Shown in pieces: positions 11,854-23,139 of a stretch of DNA of 64,000 nt. Under the pieces are notes generated by a model that was not told where the DNA came from, searched no databases, and saw nothing but the letters and a program-made list of their open reading frames with translations. The stretch covers positions 35,027,501 through 35,091,500 of the forward strand of contig BSWB01000004.1 in assembly GCA_033239125.1 (NCBI GenBank). The letters run 5' to 3'. The DNA is from Fagopyrum homotropicum. Taxonomy: Eukaryota; Streptophyta; Magnoliopsida; Caryophyllales; Polygonaceae. Positions within the stretch are counted from its first letter, which is position 1; every line of letters starts with the position of its first letter. The translations under genes and the position numbers were made by a program.

Positions 11854-12041
11854 GCGACGTGAGTCGTACTCGTACGTAATTTTAATCGGGTTACAAAAAT
11901 TATCATTTTATATGAATTAAGGTCACATAAAATGACAGATTTTAGTGTTGTTTTAATTTGTTTAAAATTAAGAACGGTTAGCGGTTCGGAATCCGGTTCG
12001 ATCGGGTTCTAAACGGAAATTAAAATTTTCCGGGTATTACA
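11854..12041 (-). repeat. 188-bp remnant of a second Tekay LTR
   Basis: Nearly identical to 10611-10797, the U3 start of the complete LTR, and in the same orientation. It is the surviving tip of the upstream LTR after a deletion that joined it to the middle of integrase at about 11850. Confidence 0.85.
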
Positions 12042-12077
12042 GTGTGTGTGTGTGTGTGTTCGTGTGTGTGTGTGTGT
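12042..12077. repeat. GT microsatellite
   Basis: About 36 bases of almost pure GT, interrupted once by a C, directly abutting the LTR end. Confidence 0.9.
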
Positions 12078-13895
12078 CGGTCTAGTAACGGTGGTTTTAT
12101 AATTTATCAAATTTAGTAAAAAAAAATTACATTACAAAATTTGTTGACATTTGAAGGAAAATATAAGATATTTTTCTCCAAATATAACAATGTTTGTCAA
12201 AATTTTATCCCTCAAGGTAATGAGTGGTTTAAAATTTGATGGGAATGACAAAGGTGAAAGAGTATTGGCTCTAGAATGTAGTTCTCGGTGATATTAAGGG
12301 GTGATAGAGTATTAGTTCCAGATTAAAAATATGTGTGATATCAAGTAGTAGGATGGCCTGATTGACTTGATCCATCTTGGACCATACCATCATAGTGCAA
12401 GCTAGATGATCTCATATGTATTATAGATATGATCGTATCATTTTAATTTGTGTTCTAAAGGAGGAATTAGCCCAAATGCGAGGGTAAAGTATCTCATACT
12501 TGATACTTAAATTTCTCTCTTTCTTTATAGCGAGTTGAATTCTGTAGTAAAAAGCAAGTAATTTTTACCCAGTAGAAAGATCAATACTTATGGAAATTTA
12601 AATCCTTCTATTTTAAGGTGAAAACTTAGTTTTTAATTGACAAATAACCAAATTCATCCAAACTAACATTGCTCTTTATTTGTGAACAAGAAAAGTATGA
12701 TGATTTGTTGCAGGGGAATGTAAGGAGTGAGCAAGATTTGGTGGAGATCTCAAAGTCATTGATATATAAATGGTGTTGTGAACAACACCACAAACACCAA
12801 AATTGAGGGTATTGGTATTGTCAACAACACTAGAATAACAAAATAATATTTGCAGAAGATGTAAACGACACTCGAATAGCACAATAATGTTTGTAGAAGA
12901 TGTGTTTTTTAAATTTCTCATTCTTTCAAAACTTATCTATACAGAAATGTTTTTGCATTTGTATATTCATCAAAAATTATACCGGTTGAGCTTTGAAAAT
13001 TTATGCCACATTCTAAACCTGGTTTTTATACATGCACGTTTGGTATAAAGATTTCCGCTCGACTAAACATTAACTACAACTAGAGTTTGAAAGTTGGTGT
13101 TAAATTACCATAACTTATACAAATTATAGATATAACGTCAATGCTTGATTGCAAAGAATAATTATCACGTGCGCAATATAACTAATGATGGTTTCTGCAT
13201 TAATTACTTATTTATTATCGAACATCTCATTTATTCATCTCCGATGTCGTTTACAAACAAAGTCATTAATGTAGTTAAATAAAAAATGAACATCCGAGAA
13301 CGAAATAAATAACAAATCAAACAAATAACATTATTTGTATTTTCACTACGTATGTTTTTTCGGAAAAGTTTTCCGAATTTAATATTGGTTCATAATAAAA
13401 CTCCAACTATCAATTTTATCAAACCTTGATCGATTATAAAATTAAGTTTGTGACGGAGTATATACGTATTTATCTTTACATTTTGATGAAACTAGTTAAA
13501 CATGATTTAATTTCAGTTCTCAAATTAAAAACAAATGATAGGTCTCAAGAAGAAAATAATCTTATCTGATCTCTATAAATTGCTAACTTAAAAAAGTTGA
13601 ATAATCCGGAATCCCGAATATGTAAACAATAATCTTCAATCGTATCAAATAGTTCGACAGTAAGAAATAATTTATTTAACTTAAGTGGATTTGAATTAGA
13701 AATTCATTTTAAAATTGGACAATTCTTAACAGTTTGTTTACAAATTAATAACGAGATTCTCTTTCCATATTTCACCTAATTTAAAATTTCCTTTTGTATG
13801 ATGTATATGTTTGTGTAGCACTTTTTACTTCCCTAAACCAAAAACATAGAACTAAGATAGGTTCTTATCCCCACATTCAAGGTAATGTACATACA

Positions 13896-14015
13896 TTCAT
13901 AAAATAAAAAGGTACATAAGTTGAATTCCTCATTATTTATAAAGTTACCTTAACACAATTATTTTCATAAAATAAAAAGGTACATAAGTTGAATTCCTCA
14001 TTATTTATAAAGTTA
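13896..14015. repeat. 52-bp tandem duplication (period 68)
   Basis: Bases 13896-13947 and 13964-14015 look identical, starting TTCATAAAATAAAAAGG and ending ATTTATAAAGTTA. This is a recent local duplication inside the AT-rich region. Confidence 0.85.
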
Positions 14016-16451
14016 TACGCTTCCTTAGGTATGAGACTAAGAGTAATGCTAGGTCACCAGTTTCTTCAAGTAATGTGCGTAAGATATAGAAGAGCAAAAG
14101 TTACAACATGACGAAATATTTTCATATAACAAATGAAGGATGTTCAACAAAAAGGTTTATACATGCACATATCTAATATATGTTCTTATCTCATGAGAGG
14201 ATGAATGCATGTTCAAACAAAATATATACATGAACATATAAAAGTACAACTAAGTCGATTTCTTCTTTTTTTCAATTATCATCTCATTTACTCATATCTA
14301 ATGTCGTTTACAAAGTCATTATTGTAGCTAAATAAGAAATCAACATTCCAATAACAAAAGCAATAAGAAATCTAATGTGTATAGGTGATGTCAATAACTA
14401 CCGACTAACAAAATTGTGTGTTTTTTAAATTCCTCATTCTTTCAAAACATACCTTTACGGAAAGGTTTTAACATTTGCATATTCATTAAAAGTTGTCATG
14501 GTTGAGCTTTGGAAATTTACGACACATTCCAAACTAGGTTTATACATGCATGATTTCGTATAGAGATTCCTGTTCAACTGAATATTAATACAAACTAAAG
14601 TTTGAAAGTAGGTATTAATTTACCCTAACTTTTAAAAATAACGGATATAACTTCAATGCGTGATAACTTTTGGGGTTTTACCCGTAATTATAGTTACAAT
14701 TAACGGGCTTTCCTGGGAAACAACACCAATTAACACCGTATAATGAAATCTCATAGTCTCCAATTAAATTGTGTTTAACTTCCCGATGGAGTTAAACAAC
14801 TCAATTTAATCCAAACTAAATCGACCATGAAAATTTTAAATTCGGCCATTACAGTACACAACTATAATTAGTGATGGTCTATTCATTCATTATTTATTTA
14901 TTATCGAATATCATCTCATATATGTCGTTTACAAAGTCATTATTGTAGCTAAATAAGAAATCAACGTTCCGAGAACAAAAGCAACAAGAAATCTAATGTG
15001 TATAGGTGATGTCAACAACACCCGAAAAACAAAGTAATGTGTTTTAAAATTCCTCATTCTTCCAAAACATATACCTTTACGAAAATGTTTTTACATTGTC
15101 ATATTCATTAAAATTTGTCATGGTTGAGCTTTGGATACTTATTATCGAACATCATCTCATTTATTCATCTCCGATGTCGTTTACAAACAAAATCACTATT
15201 GTAGCTAAATAATATATAAACATTCCGAAAACAAAAACAATAAGAAATATAATAAAAAAACGTTATTTTCTAATTCCACTAGACATGTTTTCTTGACAAT
15301 GTTTGAAAGTATGTGTTAAATTACCTCAACTAATAAAAATTACGAATACAACGTCAATGCGTGATTTTAAAGAATAATTAGCACGTTCACAATATAATTA
15401 ATGATGATTTGTTCATTAATTACTTATTTATTATCGAACATCATCTCATTTTATTCATCTCCAATGTTGTTTACAAACAAAGTCATTATTGTCGCTAAAT
15501 GAGAAATAAACATTCAAGAACAAAAGCAATAATAAATCTAATAAATAACATTTTTTATAATTTCACTAGATATGTTTTGTTGGTAAAATTTTACGAATTT
15601 AATATTGATTCATTAGATACATATATATACCAATACTGAAAACTACAATTATCAATTTTATCAAATCTTGATCGGTTTCCAAAATTAACTTTGTAACGGA
15701 GTATATATGTAATTTTTTTCACATATGGATGAAAGTACTTAAGCATGATTTAATTTTAATTCTCAAATTAAAAATAAACGAAAGAGATCGAGAAGAAAAT
15801 AATCTTATGTGATCTTTGTAAATTGCTAGAGTAAAAAAGATGAATAATCCAGAATCGCGAATATGTAAACAACAATCTTCAATCGTATCATATAATTCGA
15901 TTGTAAGTACTAATTTATTTAACTTTAATGGATTTGAATTAGAAATTCTATTTGAAATTGGACAAGTCATAACCGTTTGTTTACAAATCAATAACGAGAT
16001 TTTCTTTACATATTTCAACAAATTTGAAATTGCCTTTTGAATTATGTATATGTTTCTATAGTACTTAATACTTCCCTAGACCAAAACTCTAGAATTAATA
16101 TATGTTCTCATCCCTATATTCAAGAGGATGTACATACATTACTAGTATACAAAGATACAAAAGTTGAATTTCTCATTATTTTCAAAGTTACCTTAACATA
16201 ATTTTTTTTTTCATTTTTGCATTATTTGGAATTTTCTCAAGTTCAATTGTACAGATTTGCAATACATTCAGAATGAATTGTATACATGCACAATATATTA
16301 TCGAGATTTCAGTTTAGTTGAATCCTTAATCGAAAAACTGATATAAATAACTCATATTTTTCTCAATTTCTACAAACTCTCATTTAAAACTAGCTAGAAG
16401 CAAAGTCATTAGAAAATACTTATCGTCTATACAAATGAGAAAGAAATACAA

Positions 16452-16640
16452 ATGACTAAGAATCCCTCATCTGGTTCATCTAGCCATACAAAACCAAATC
16501 CAAACAAGACAACTAGTGAAAATAACGATCTTGAGCTAACCGAATGGTTGCCTAGTTGGGAAATGAGAGTTGTAACTCAGACTTTTTATTATGGTGTTGG
16601 AAATACTGATAATATGAATTTAAGTTTATTGTGTTTTTAG
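16452..16640 (+). CDS. Possible small ORF, 62 residues, unrecognised
   Basis: It begins MTKNPSSGSSSH, is Ser/Asn/Lys-rich at first, then has ELTEWLPSWEMRVV. A TATA-like TATAAATA at 16342-16349 lies about 100 bases upstream. I recognise no family, see no transposon homologue in the window and cannot show a splice structure. It may be a first exon remnant or chance. Confidence 0.2.
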   Translation: MTKNPSSGSSSHTKPNPNKTTSENNDLELTEWLPSWEMRVVTQTFYYGVGNTDNMNLSLLCF

Positions 16641-16887
16641 TTTTCTTGAAATAAAGTATGATGAACTTATTGAATCTTGCTAAGTTTGTTGCCTAGACTT
16701 GAGAAAACCTAGTTCAATTGAGCTTATCTTGAATAATTGCAACTGAATTTCCCCTTTTAATATATTTTTAATAGGTTTCTTATTCAAAATGACGTTATGT
16801 AGATTGCTGGTCACCATTTTGGCATCGTTTAAGATAGCAAGATGTGCATGAACGGATGTCCGATACAAATATGGACATTTATGATTC

Positions 16888-18240
16888 TGTAACACCCCGA
16901 ATCTTCACAATGGGCCCCGTCCTTACAACAACATCAACAATATACAATTGATAACAACAACACAAAGACTCAAATCCCAAACTCGTCCTATGATGTACAG
17001 GAACCCTAGTTTCCCACTCCTCCGGATCACTCGGCAACATCCTTAACTTGTAAGCCATCTACAATATCGGTATAAAACCGTTAGCTAATATTCTAAGCAT
17101 TAGAAAGACGGTAAAGTCACGCACACATAAGTAAGTGTAAACACATAACATGCTCACACACACAAGCCGGTTTATTATCTTTCTTTTACGTCATTTCATT
17201 ACTAGTTCCAATTTTTAAAATTGTGACACGAGAAGTCTTATGACTCTCTCCCATGTCCCCATATACCCAACAAGAGTGGTTTGGCGCACCTCCCGTATAC
17301 CATGTGGAGTGGTGCAGTGCCCTCCCCGTATACCGTGTATGGCCTAGTCGCAAAGAACCTCCCAGTTTCCCTCGGGAGCTGGACAATGATGTCACTGCCC
17401 GATAAAACATACACTTGGGCCAATAATATTTATATAAGATGTCCTAGTCCGGTTTCATGGTTAAAACAACACTAAAGCACACACCACTGTCACACATCCA
17501 ACTAATACGTAAAAGCGAGCTAAGTATGTCCGGAGACTTACCTCGTCTCAAGGATCAAACTGATAAAACCGTACTCCGTTTCCCGTAGGAAGATACTCTA
17601 GTCCCGCCCATCAAGACACACAATCAATATTACTCTCACATGCTAGAAGTCCTTAGACTTCTAGTCCCAACGATCTCGCAAGATCATAAACCAACTACAC
17701 AAGCTAGGATACTTTCGTCCTAATCTCCACAACCTCAATCAATATGTAATCACAACCTCAAAGCCTCACCAACCTCACAAGATCAACCATGCGCTCACAA
17801 TCGTATAACTAACTCAAGATCAACACACATCAAGCCTTAGATCATTCCACAATCCTCAAACACTCACCTAAGGTTCAAAGCCACTACTTGACATTCCACA
17901 AGGTTATGCTAGATCCAACCTAGCACGATTCTATCATAAACCTCACTAGGATATGAAGCGGACACAAGATCGAGGAAGGGAACTCACTAGGGTAGGAACG
18001 CGATCGTGGAAGAAGGAAGCGCGACCGCGGAGAGGAGCAGAAGGCCGCATCTGGGATGAACTATGCAGGAGCCGCCCCCGCCGCTCAGGCCAGCCACCAC
18101 CACGGCACTGGTGTACAGGGCGCAACCGCAACGCTAATCATCCACTAGTGCGGTCAAACTCCAGAAGGGCGATTCTTCGGGCTTCTCTTCGTTGTGCAGT
18201 AGTTTCCGGCACCTTATGGCTGGCTTGCTCCGTCCAGAAT
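16888..18240 (-). repeat. Tekay-superfamily LTR, minus strand (right end uncertain)
   Basis: The left end TGTAACACCCCGAAT matches the U5 ends at 8323, 46897 and 54027. Inside are family blocks such as ACCGTTAGCTAA, GTGACACGAG and GACTTACCT. There is no PBS on its left, so it is either a solo LTR or a 3' LTR whose body is lost. The right boundary cannot be placed; family resemblance fades near 18000-18250. Confidence 0.6.
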
Positions 18241-18479
18241 GATCAACACATGGATCCACACACTACAAAACATCCTAGTCCGGATCAACACACATGCAAA
18301 ACATGTACGATCCTATTTTTAGCCTTCACCGCCCCGTAGTGAAGGTAGCCTCCCCAACGGCAGATCTTGGGTGTCACCGCCCCTGTGGAGATAGTGAGCC
18401 ACCTCTACGGATGGTCGCGGTCGCGGAAGGGAAAACCGCCCCTACGGTTTTGCCCCAGATCGTCCTGGTCTGTTTTTAT

Positions 18480-20048
18480 TCAGTTTTTATTTCCTTCCAT
18501 TGATTGAAGATCCAATCTACTATCTTATGGGCCGGTTTTCCTATCTTGTTCTTAACCCTAGAACGTTCTTCTTTCGATCTTTTTCAACCTTCTCTATAAA
18601 ATCCCGTCTTCTTCCCATTTTTTCCGCCTCTTGCATACGGTTCTTAAACCCTGAGAACTACAGTAGTTTACCTTTGCAACCAACAATCTTGTTGAACATG
18701 TAAGTTCATCTTTCTTTGTTTCTTTCCCACGTTCATGTGTCGCTGCATGCCGTTCTCCTTCTGTTTCATTTCATCCTCTCGTTCTTCCTTTTCTTCTTCT
18801 CCAAGAATCAAGTTTGAACCTTGATTCTTGTTGGCCTTCCCGTTGTTGATATATTGATATTCACATGCTCCCTTGGTTGAGTTGTGACGTGTGTGGGTGT
18901 TGAAAGAAGCAAGCTTTGCCCTTTTCTGTGAGTTGTTGTCAAAAAGAATCCCGAAAGTCGTTATTGTCAATGCAAAGCCCCTGCGGCCGTCTATTCTGCC
19001 TCCCTCGTGGCTGTGTGTTACTGCCCCCGCTGTTCTTCTACAGTAGCTCCCGTTCTTGATGAGCTGCTTCTTTCCTTGCTTTCCTTATTCCTTTCCTTGG
19101 ACTATGTTTATGTTGTTGACCCTTGGTGTGATGTAAGACAAAGGTTGAGCCCTTAGCATGTGGAGATCTTCTAGAGATCATTGAGACTAGAAGTTATAGA
19201 CATCTAGAAACCGTTCAGTTCTAATTTTTTATGCCTAGTGTTAACATGCTTTACTTTGCTCCTTTCCTAAGGGAAACTGTTTTTTTCTCTGACCGCTTGA
19301 GTTACCTTCGAGTGAGGTAAGTCACTTGGACTTACTTAGCTTCATTCCTTATATTGGTTTGAGTATATTGGCTTGTTGCGTTCATTATTGTTGATAACGG
19401 ATAACCGGCAAGGATTGATTTTTATAACCATAATTGGCCCAAGTGTATGATAATCGGGCGGTGACCACTTGTCTAGTTCTACAGGAGACTAGAAGGTGCT
19501 CTTGTAACCCAGGCCCGTAGGTAACAGATATTACTGATCTATTCCTGTTGGTAGACGGAAGCGGTGGCGAGTTTCGGGAGATTCTCGTGTGACAAAAGAA
19601 GTTGAATTAGAAGTGGATAACTTAATGGAAGATAATAACCGGTTGAGTGCGAGCATCCTATATGTTTACTTTATCTTATATGTGTTTGTGCCCTTACATT
19701 ATTTTTGATATCTAAAATGTTAGCTAACGATTTATACCAATGTTGTAGAAACCTTGCAGAATATAGGTGTTGCTGAGTGATCCGGACCGTGTGGTTAGCC
19801 GGGGTTCCCGTACATTATAGGATGGGATTGGGTTTATGTTTTAGTTATCGTTTCCCTTTTGTTTTGAACTCGGCTGCGAGTCTTTTACGCTTTTCTTTGT
19901 TTAAATCTTTGGTTTTATATTAATTTTTGGTTTTCATTTGTCTCTTCCTTGTTGAAAGATCTTTTGTGTCGTTTCTACTCTTGAGTGTCGGAACCCATTG
20001 TTAGGTCCTAGACCGTAACACATATAGTTCCTAAAAGTTGGGGTTACA
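18480..20048 (+). repeat. 5' LTR of gypsy element F (left end uncertain)
   Basis: The right end GGGGTTACA is four bases from a PBS. Family blocks appear in plus orientation (GTTAGCTAACG at 19720, GAGTGATCCGGA, GTAAGTCACTTGGACTTAC at 19318). They mirror the minus-strand LTR at 16888. TATAAAAT lies at 18595-18602. The start could not be placed. Confidence 0.6.
18595..18602 (+). promoter_or_regulatory. TATA box in the F LTR
   Basis: TATAAAAT preceded by a pyrimidine-rich stretch, in the LTR that leads gag of element F. Assigned by position and sequence only. Confidence 0.4.
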
Positions 20049-20051
20049 ATA

Positions 20052-20063
20052 TGATATCAGAGC
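20052..20063 (+). other. Primer binding site, tRNA-iMet type, of element F
   Basis: TGATATCAGAGC differs at one position from the standard TGGTATCAGAGC and follows the LTR end at 20048. Confidence 0.8.
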
Positions 20064-20300
20064 TCTAGGTTGGAAATAATGGCACTCGATAGCTTCTAAA
20101 GGTCGGGTAGATAAATAAATAGAATCCGCAAGGGGTCTACGTTTTCAAAAGGGGTTTTGTTTTTAACTTGTCGGTCTGGATAGATGTAGGTGACCAACAC
20201 TACCTCCGCGGATCTCAGCAATGTAGTTTCTTATATGTTTTTCTTGGATTTCTACTTTAGTTGTAGCGTGGCCTTATATATCTATATATCCCTATTGTAG

Positions 20301-22660
20301 ATGGCGCGTACTAGAGCTACATCTGCTATGGGGCAAGGAAGGGGTCGACCACCTCTTCCACATGGCATCCGTTGACGAAGACGTGTAGGGAGACCTCCAC
20401 TAGCTATAGGTCGGGGCCAAGCCCAGTTGCTGATTCGCCTATACCCGAGGCGTTCGTTGAATTAGTTGTTGAGAGTGTTGTTCCTGAGGCTGGGAATGGG
20501 ACCGCTGCTAGGTATGAAGCACAAAGAGCGCAGTCGACTGAGTCCGGTCGAGTATCCATCGGAGCTTCTACATAATTACAACTATGTGCAAAGAGTCGAG
20601 GAGGCTATCAATACTGGTGGACATGCACCACCATCCCCAATCCTTGCGAGATCAGCTGAGGTTTCGAAGAGAGTTACGCAAGTTGTTGTTGCACCTGCTA
20701 GAGTTGCTAAGTTTGTTAGAGCACCGGATGAGGCGAGAGAGCCGAGGCCCGACTATTGGTTGATGGCTTTCAACTAACTAAAGGTTCCTTCTTTCATGGG
20801 GAAGACTATATTAGAGGTGGACTTGTGGCTAGAACAGCTGGAATCTACTATGGAGACTATAGATTGTCCTGAGAGACGTCGAGTCGACATAGCACAGACG
20901 TTGCTGAAGGATCAGGCTCATTCCTGGTGGAGGACCATGCGTAGTAAGGTCACCAACTATGAGCAGTTGAAGATAGTGATCAGGGATCGCTATTGCCCTG
21001 CAGTTATGAGCAAAGACCATCTTTAGGATTTCTTGGAGGTTAGATTCGAGGATATCCCGATTGCTGAGATCGTCAGCAAGTTTTAGGAGGAGTTATCTTT
21101 TTTGGGTCTGTCTGCACCACCTGAGGATCAGAATGTTTATCTGTTCTCTCGGAGTTTGGGAGAGTCTACACGCTCTTATCTTGCTAGTTTCCGTTGTGAT
21201 TCCTTGACAGACTATCAAGATAAAGCATGTGCTTATGAGAGAGACCGACCGGGTTAGAGGAGAGATTCTTAGACAGGAGGTCCTAAGAAGAAACAAAGCA
21301 TAGGACCAACCAATATTGGAGCTGGAGCTTCTGGTTTTAGGTGTAGTCAGACGCCGAGACTATCCGGTTTCCAGCAGAGTTCCGAACAGAGCAGGACAGT
21401 GTCATAACTGCGGAAGTGAAGGACACCTTTGAGCTGATTGCAAGAAGGTTGCCGTGACTTGTTTTTCCTGTGACAAGCCGGAACATAGGGCTGCGTTTTT
21501 CCATCAAGGCAAGGCGCTATCTCAGCAGGGATCTTCACTTGCTAGTGTTGTAGGAGGTGGACAAAGACCTACTATCAGCAACAACCGTAGAGAGTTCCTG
21601 GTTCTACCGCTCCTTAGGGTTCCACTCCGAGTCAGGGTAGAGGACGAGGAGGTGGTACTTCTGACATTAGAGGGGCCTCAGTCAGAGTTTATGAGCTAAG
21701 GAGTGCAGTGGAGCCGACCGCTCCAACGACAACAAGTACCATTCATATTAATGGTTTTGTTGTCAGAGTTCTTTTCGATACATGTGCTACGCATTCTTTT
21801 ACATTTGATGAATGTGTAGATAGATTGACCTTAGTTTATCGTAGAAGGTGGACCCTTCTTTAGAGGATTACCCGATGAGGGTAAGATTAGAGGTACACGA
21901 GAGGTTCTCGATTGCGCAATTAGACTGGGAGGTCGCGACTACCCAGCCGACTTCTTCATCATGTACTTAGTACATGAAGAAGGTATTCTGGGCATGGATT
22001 GGATGGATCGACATCAGGTTATTTTGGACATCGGCAAGAGGGAAGTGATGGTAATTATAGAATCAGGCCATGTGGAGATTTTATGAGGATGGGATCTCGG
22101 AAGACCGGCATAGTCATCAGCGTAGTTCGAGCTGCAAGACTTATCGGTCAGGGTTGCGAGGCTTTCTAGTCCTATGTCATGAAGGATAGTACAAGTCTAG
22201 CGTTGGAGGAGATTCCGGTATCATGCGAATTTACCGACATCTTTGGAGAGCCATCAATTTTACCTCCACAAAGGAGTGTAGACTTTGACATTGATCCAGA
22301 GCCCGGGACGAGACCGATCTCAAAGGCTCCTTACCGTATGATGCGTATCGAGATGCTTGAGCTTAAGAAGCAGCTCAAGGAGTTAGTTGAAAAGGGCTTC
22401 ACCCGCACTAGTGTATCTCCTTCGGGCGCACCAGTTCTCTTCGCCGGGAAGAAATAAGGGTTGATGCGGTTATGTGTCAATTACCGAATGATTTACAAAA
22501 AGTGACGATCTAGAATAAGTACCCATTTCCCCGTATCGACGATCTTTTGGACCAGCTGCATGGAGCTTCAGTGTTTTCGATGATCGATTTGAGATCCAGA
22601 TATCACCAACTGAGGGTGAGGCAGTAGCACATAGCCAAGACGGCTTCTTACAAAGTAGTG
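20301..22660 (+). pseudogene. gag-pol: Broken gag, protease and RT start of Tekay-like element F
   Basis: ATG at 20301 opens MARTRATSAMGQGRGRPP, a typical Tekay gag start. The capsid region follows (DYWLMAFN, WLEQLESTM, QTLLKDQAHSWWRTM, 20750-21030), then two zinc knuckles (CHNCGSEGHL and CFSCDKPEHRA, 21400-21500). A protease remnant has LFDTCATHSF, with Cys in place of the usual Gly of DTG (about 21775). The RT N-terminus follows (PVSCEFTDIFGE, PISKAPYRM, LVEKGFTRTSVSPSGAPVLF, about 22200-22460). Many stops and frameshifts occur. Homology ends near 22660 in the middle of RT, so catalytic RT, RNase H and integrase are missing. Confidence 0.82.
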
Positions 22661-23139
22661 ATGGATCTAGAAGGAATAAACTCATTGAATCTAATGTTTA
22701 GACCACGGTAAGTAGTTTCATGTAAAAGTTTATACCCAAAACTAATGATATCATCAATTGAATAGTATTTGCATATGACGGAAATCCTAATTGTTCAAAC
22801 TTGTAAACTTTTTTGAAATGCACTACATGATTCTACACTCATACATGTTGTCTTTGCTTAATTTCATTATGATATGGATAATACTCATCCAAATGTGACA
22901 CTTGAAGGTACGGTGAAGTTCCATGTACGGTGAAATGGATCATGCCTGACATGTGCAAACTATCATGGGAGGCAAAAGTTGATGGCAAAATAGTTTCGGC
23001 GTCTATATAGAAAAAATGGTTTGATGCTTACACTTACATTGCATTGGAAACAAAAAATGATGTTAGAATGTCGGGTGACACTGCTTAAAATATCAATAAA
23101 AAAAATGTTACGTGATATTTATGTAACGCCCTTGTTTTT
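22661..23139. other. Unassigned spacer between gypsy F and Athila E
   Basis: Past the truncated RT I recognise nothing. A short plus-strand stretch around 22940-23090 reads like degenerate coding sequence (SWEAKVDGKIVSAS) but has stops and no known family. Bases 23135-23139 (TTTTT) flank the E LTR and would be its left target-site copy. Confidence 0.4.

Larger units (their letters stand above)
12078..16887. repeat. AT-rich, internally repetitive region of unknown origin
   Basis: No recognisable protein. Several sequence blocks recur in diverged form. A block with ATCATCTCATTTATTC and GTCGTTTACAAA occurs at about 13211-13280, 14271-14340, 14890-14955, 15138-15206 and 15425-15495. A block with CCTCATTCTTTCAAAAC and GGTTGAGCTTTG occurs near 12910, 14430 and 15040. 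The stretch about 13200-13900 resembles about 15430-16120, an offset near 2.2 kb. It could be a decayed tandem array or a degraded non-autonomous element. No terminal structure was found. Confidence 0.65.

Noticed and set aside
18261..18460. CACTACAAAAC followed by repeated ACCGCCCC motifs, resembling a CACTA transposon end
   Set aside because: No matching inverted terminus, target duplication or transposase is visible; recorded only as part of the unclear LTR boundary.
17946..18503. Overlapping ORFs on both strands near 18 kb
   Set aside because: GC-rich LTR sequence open by chance in several frames; no conserved motif.
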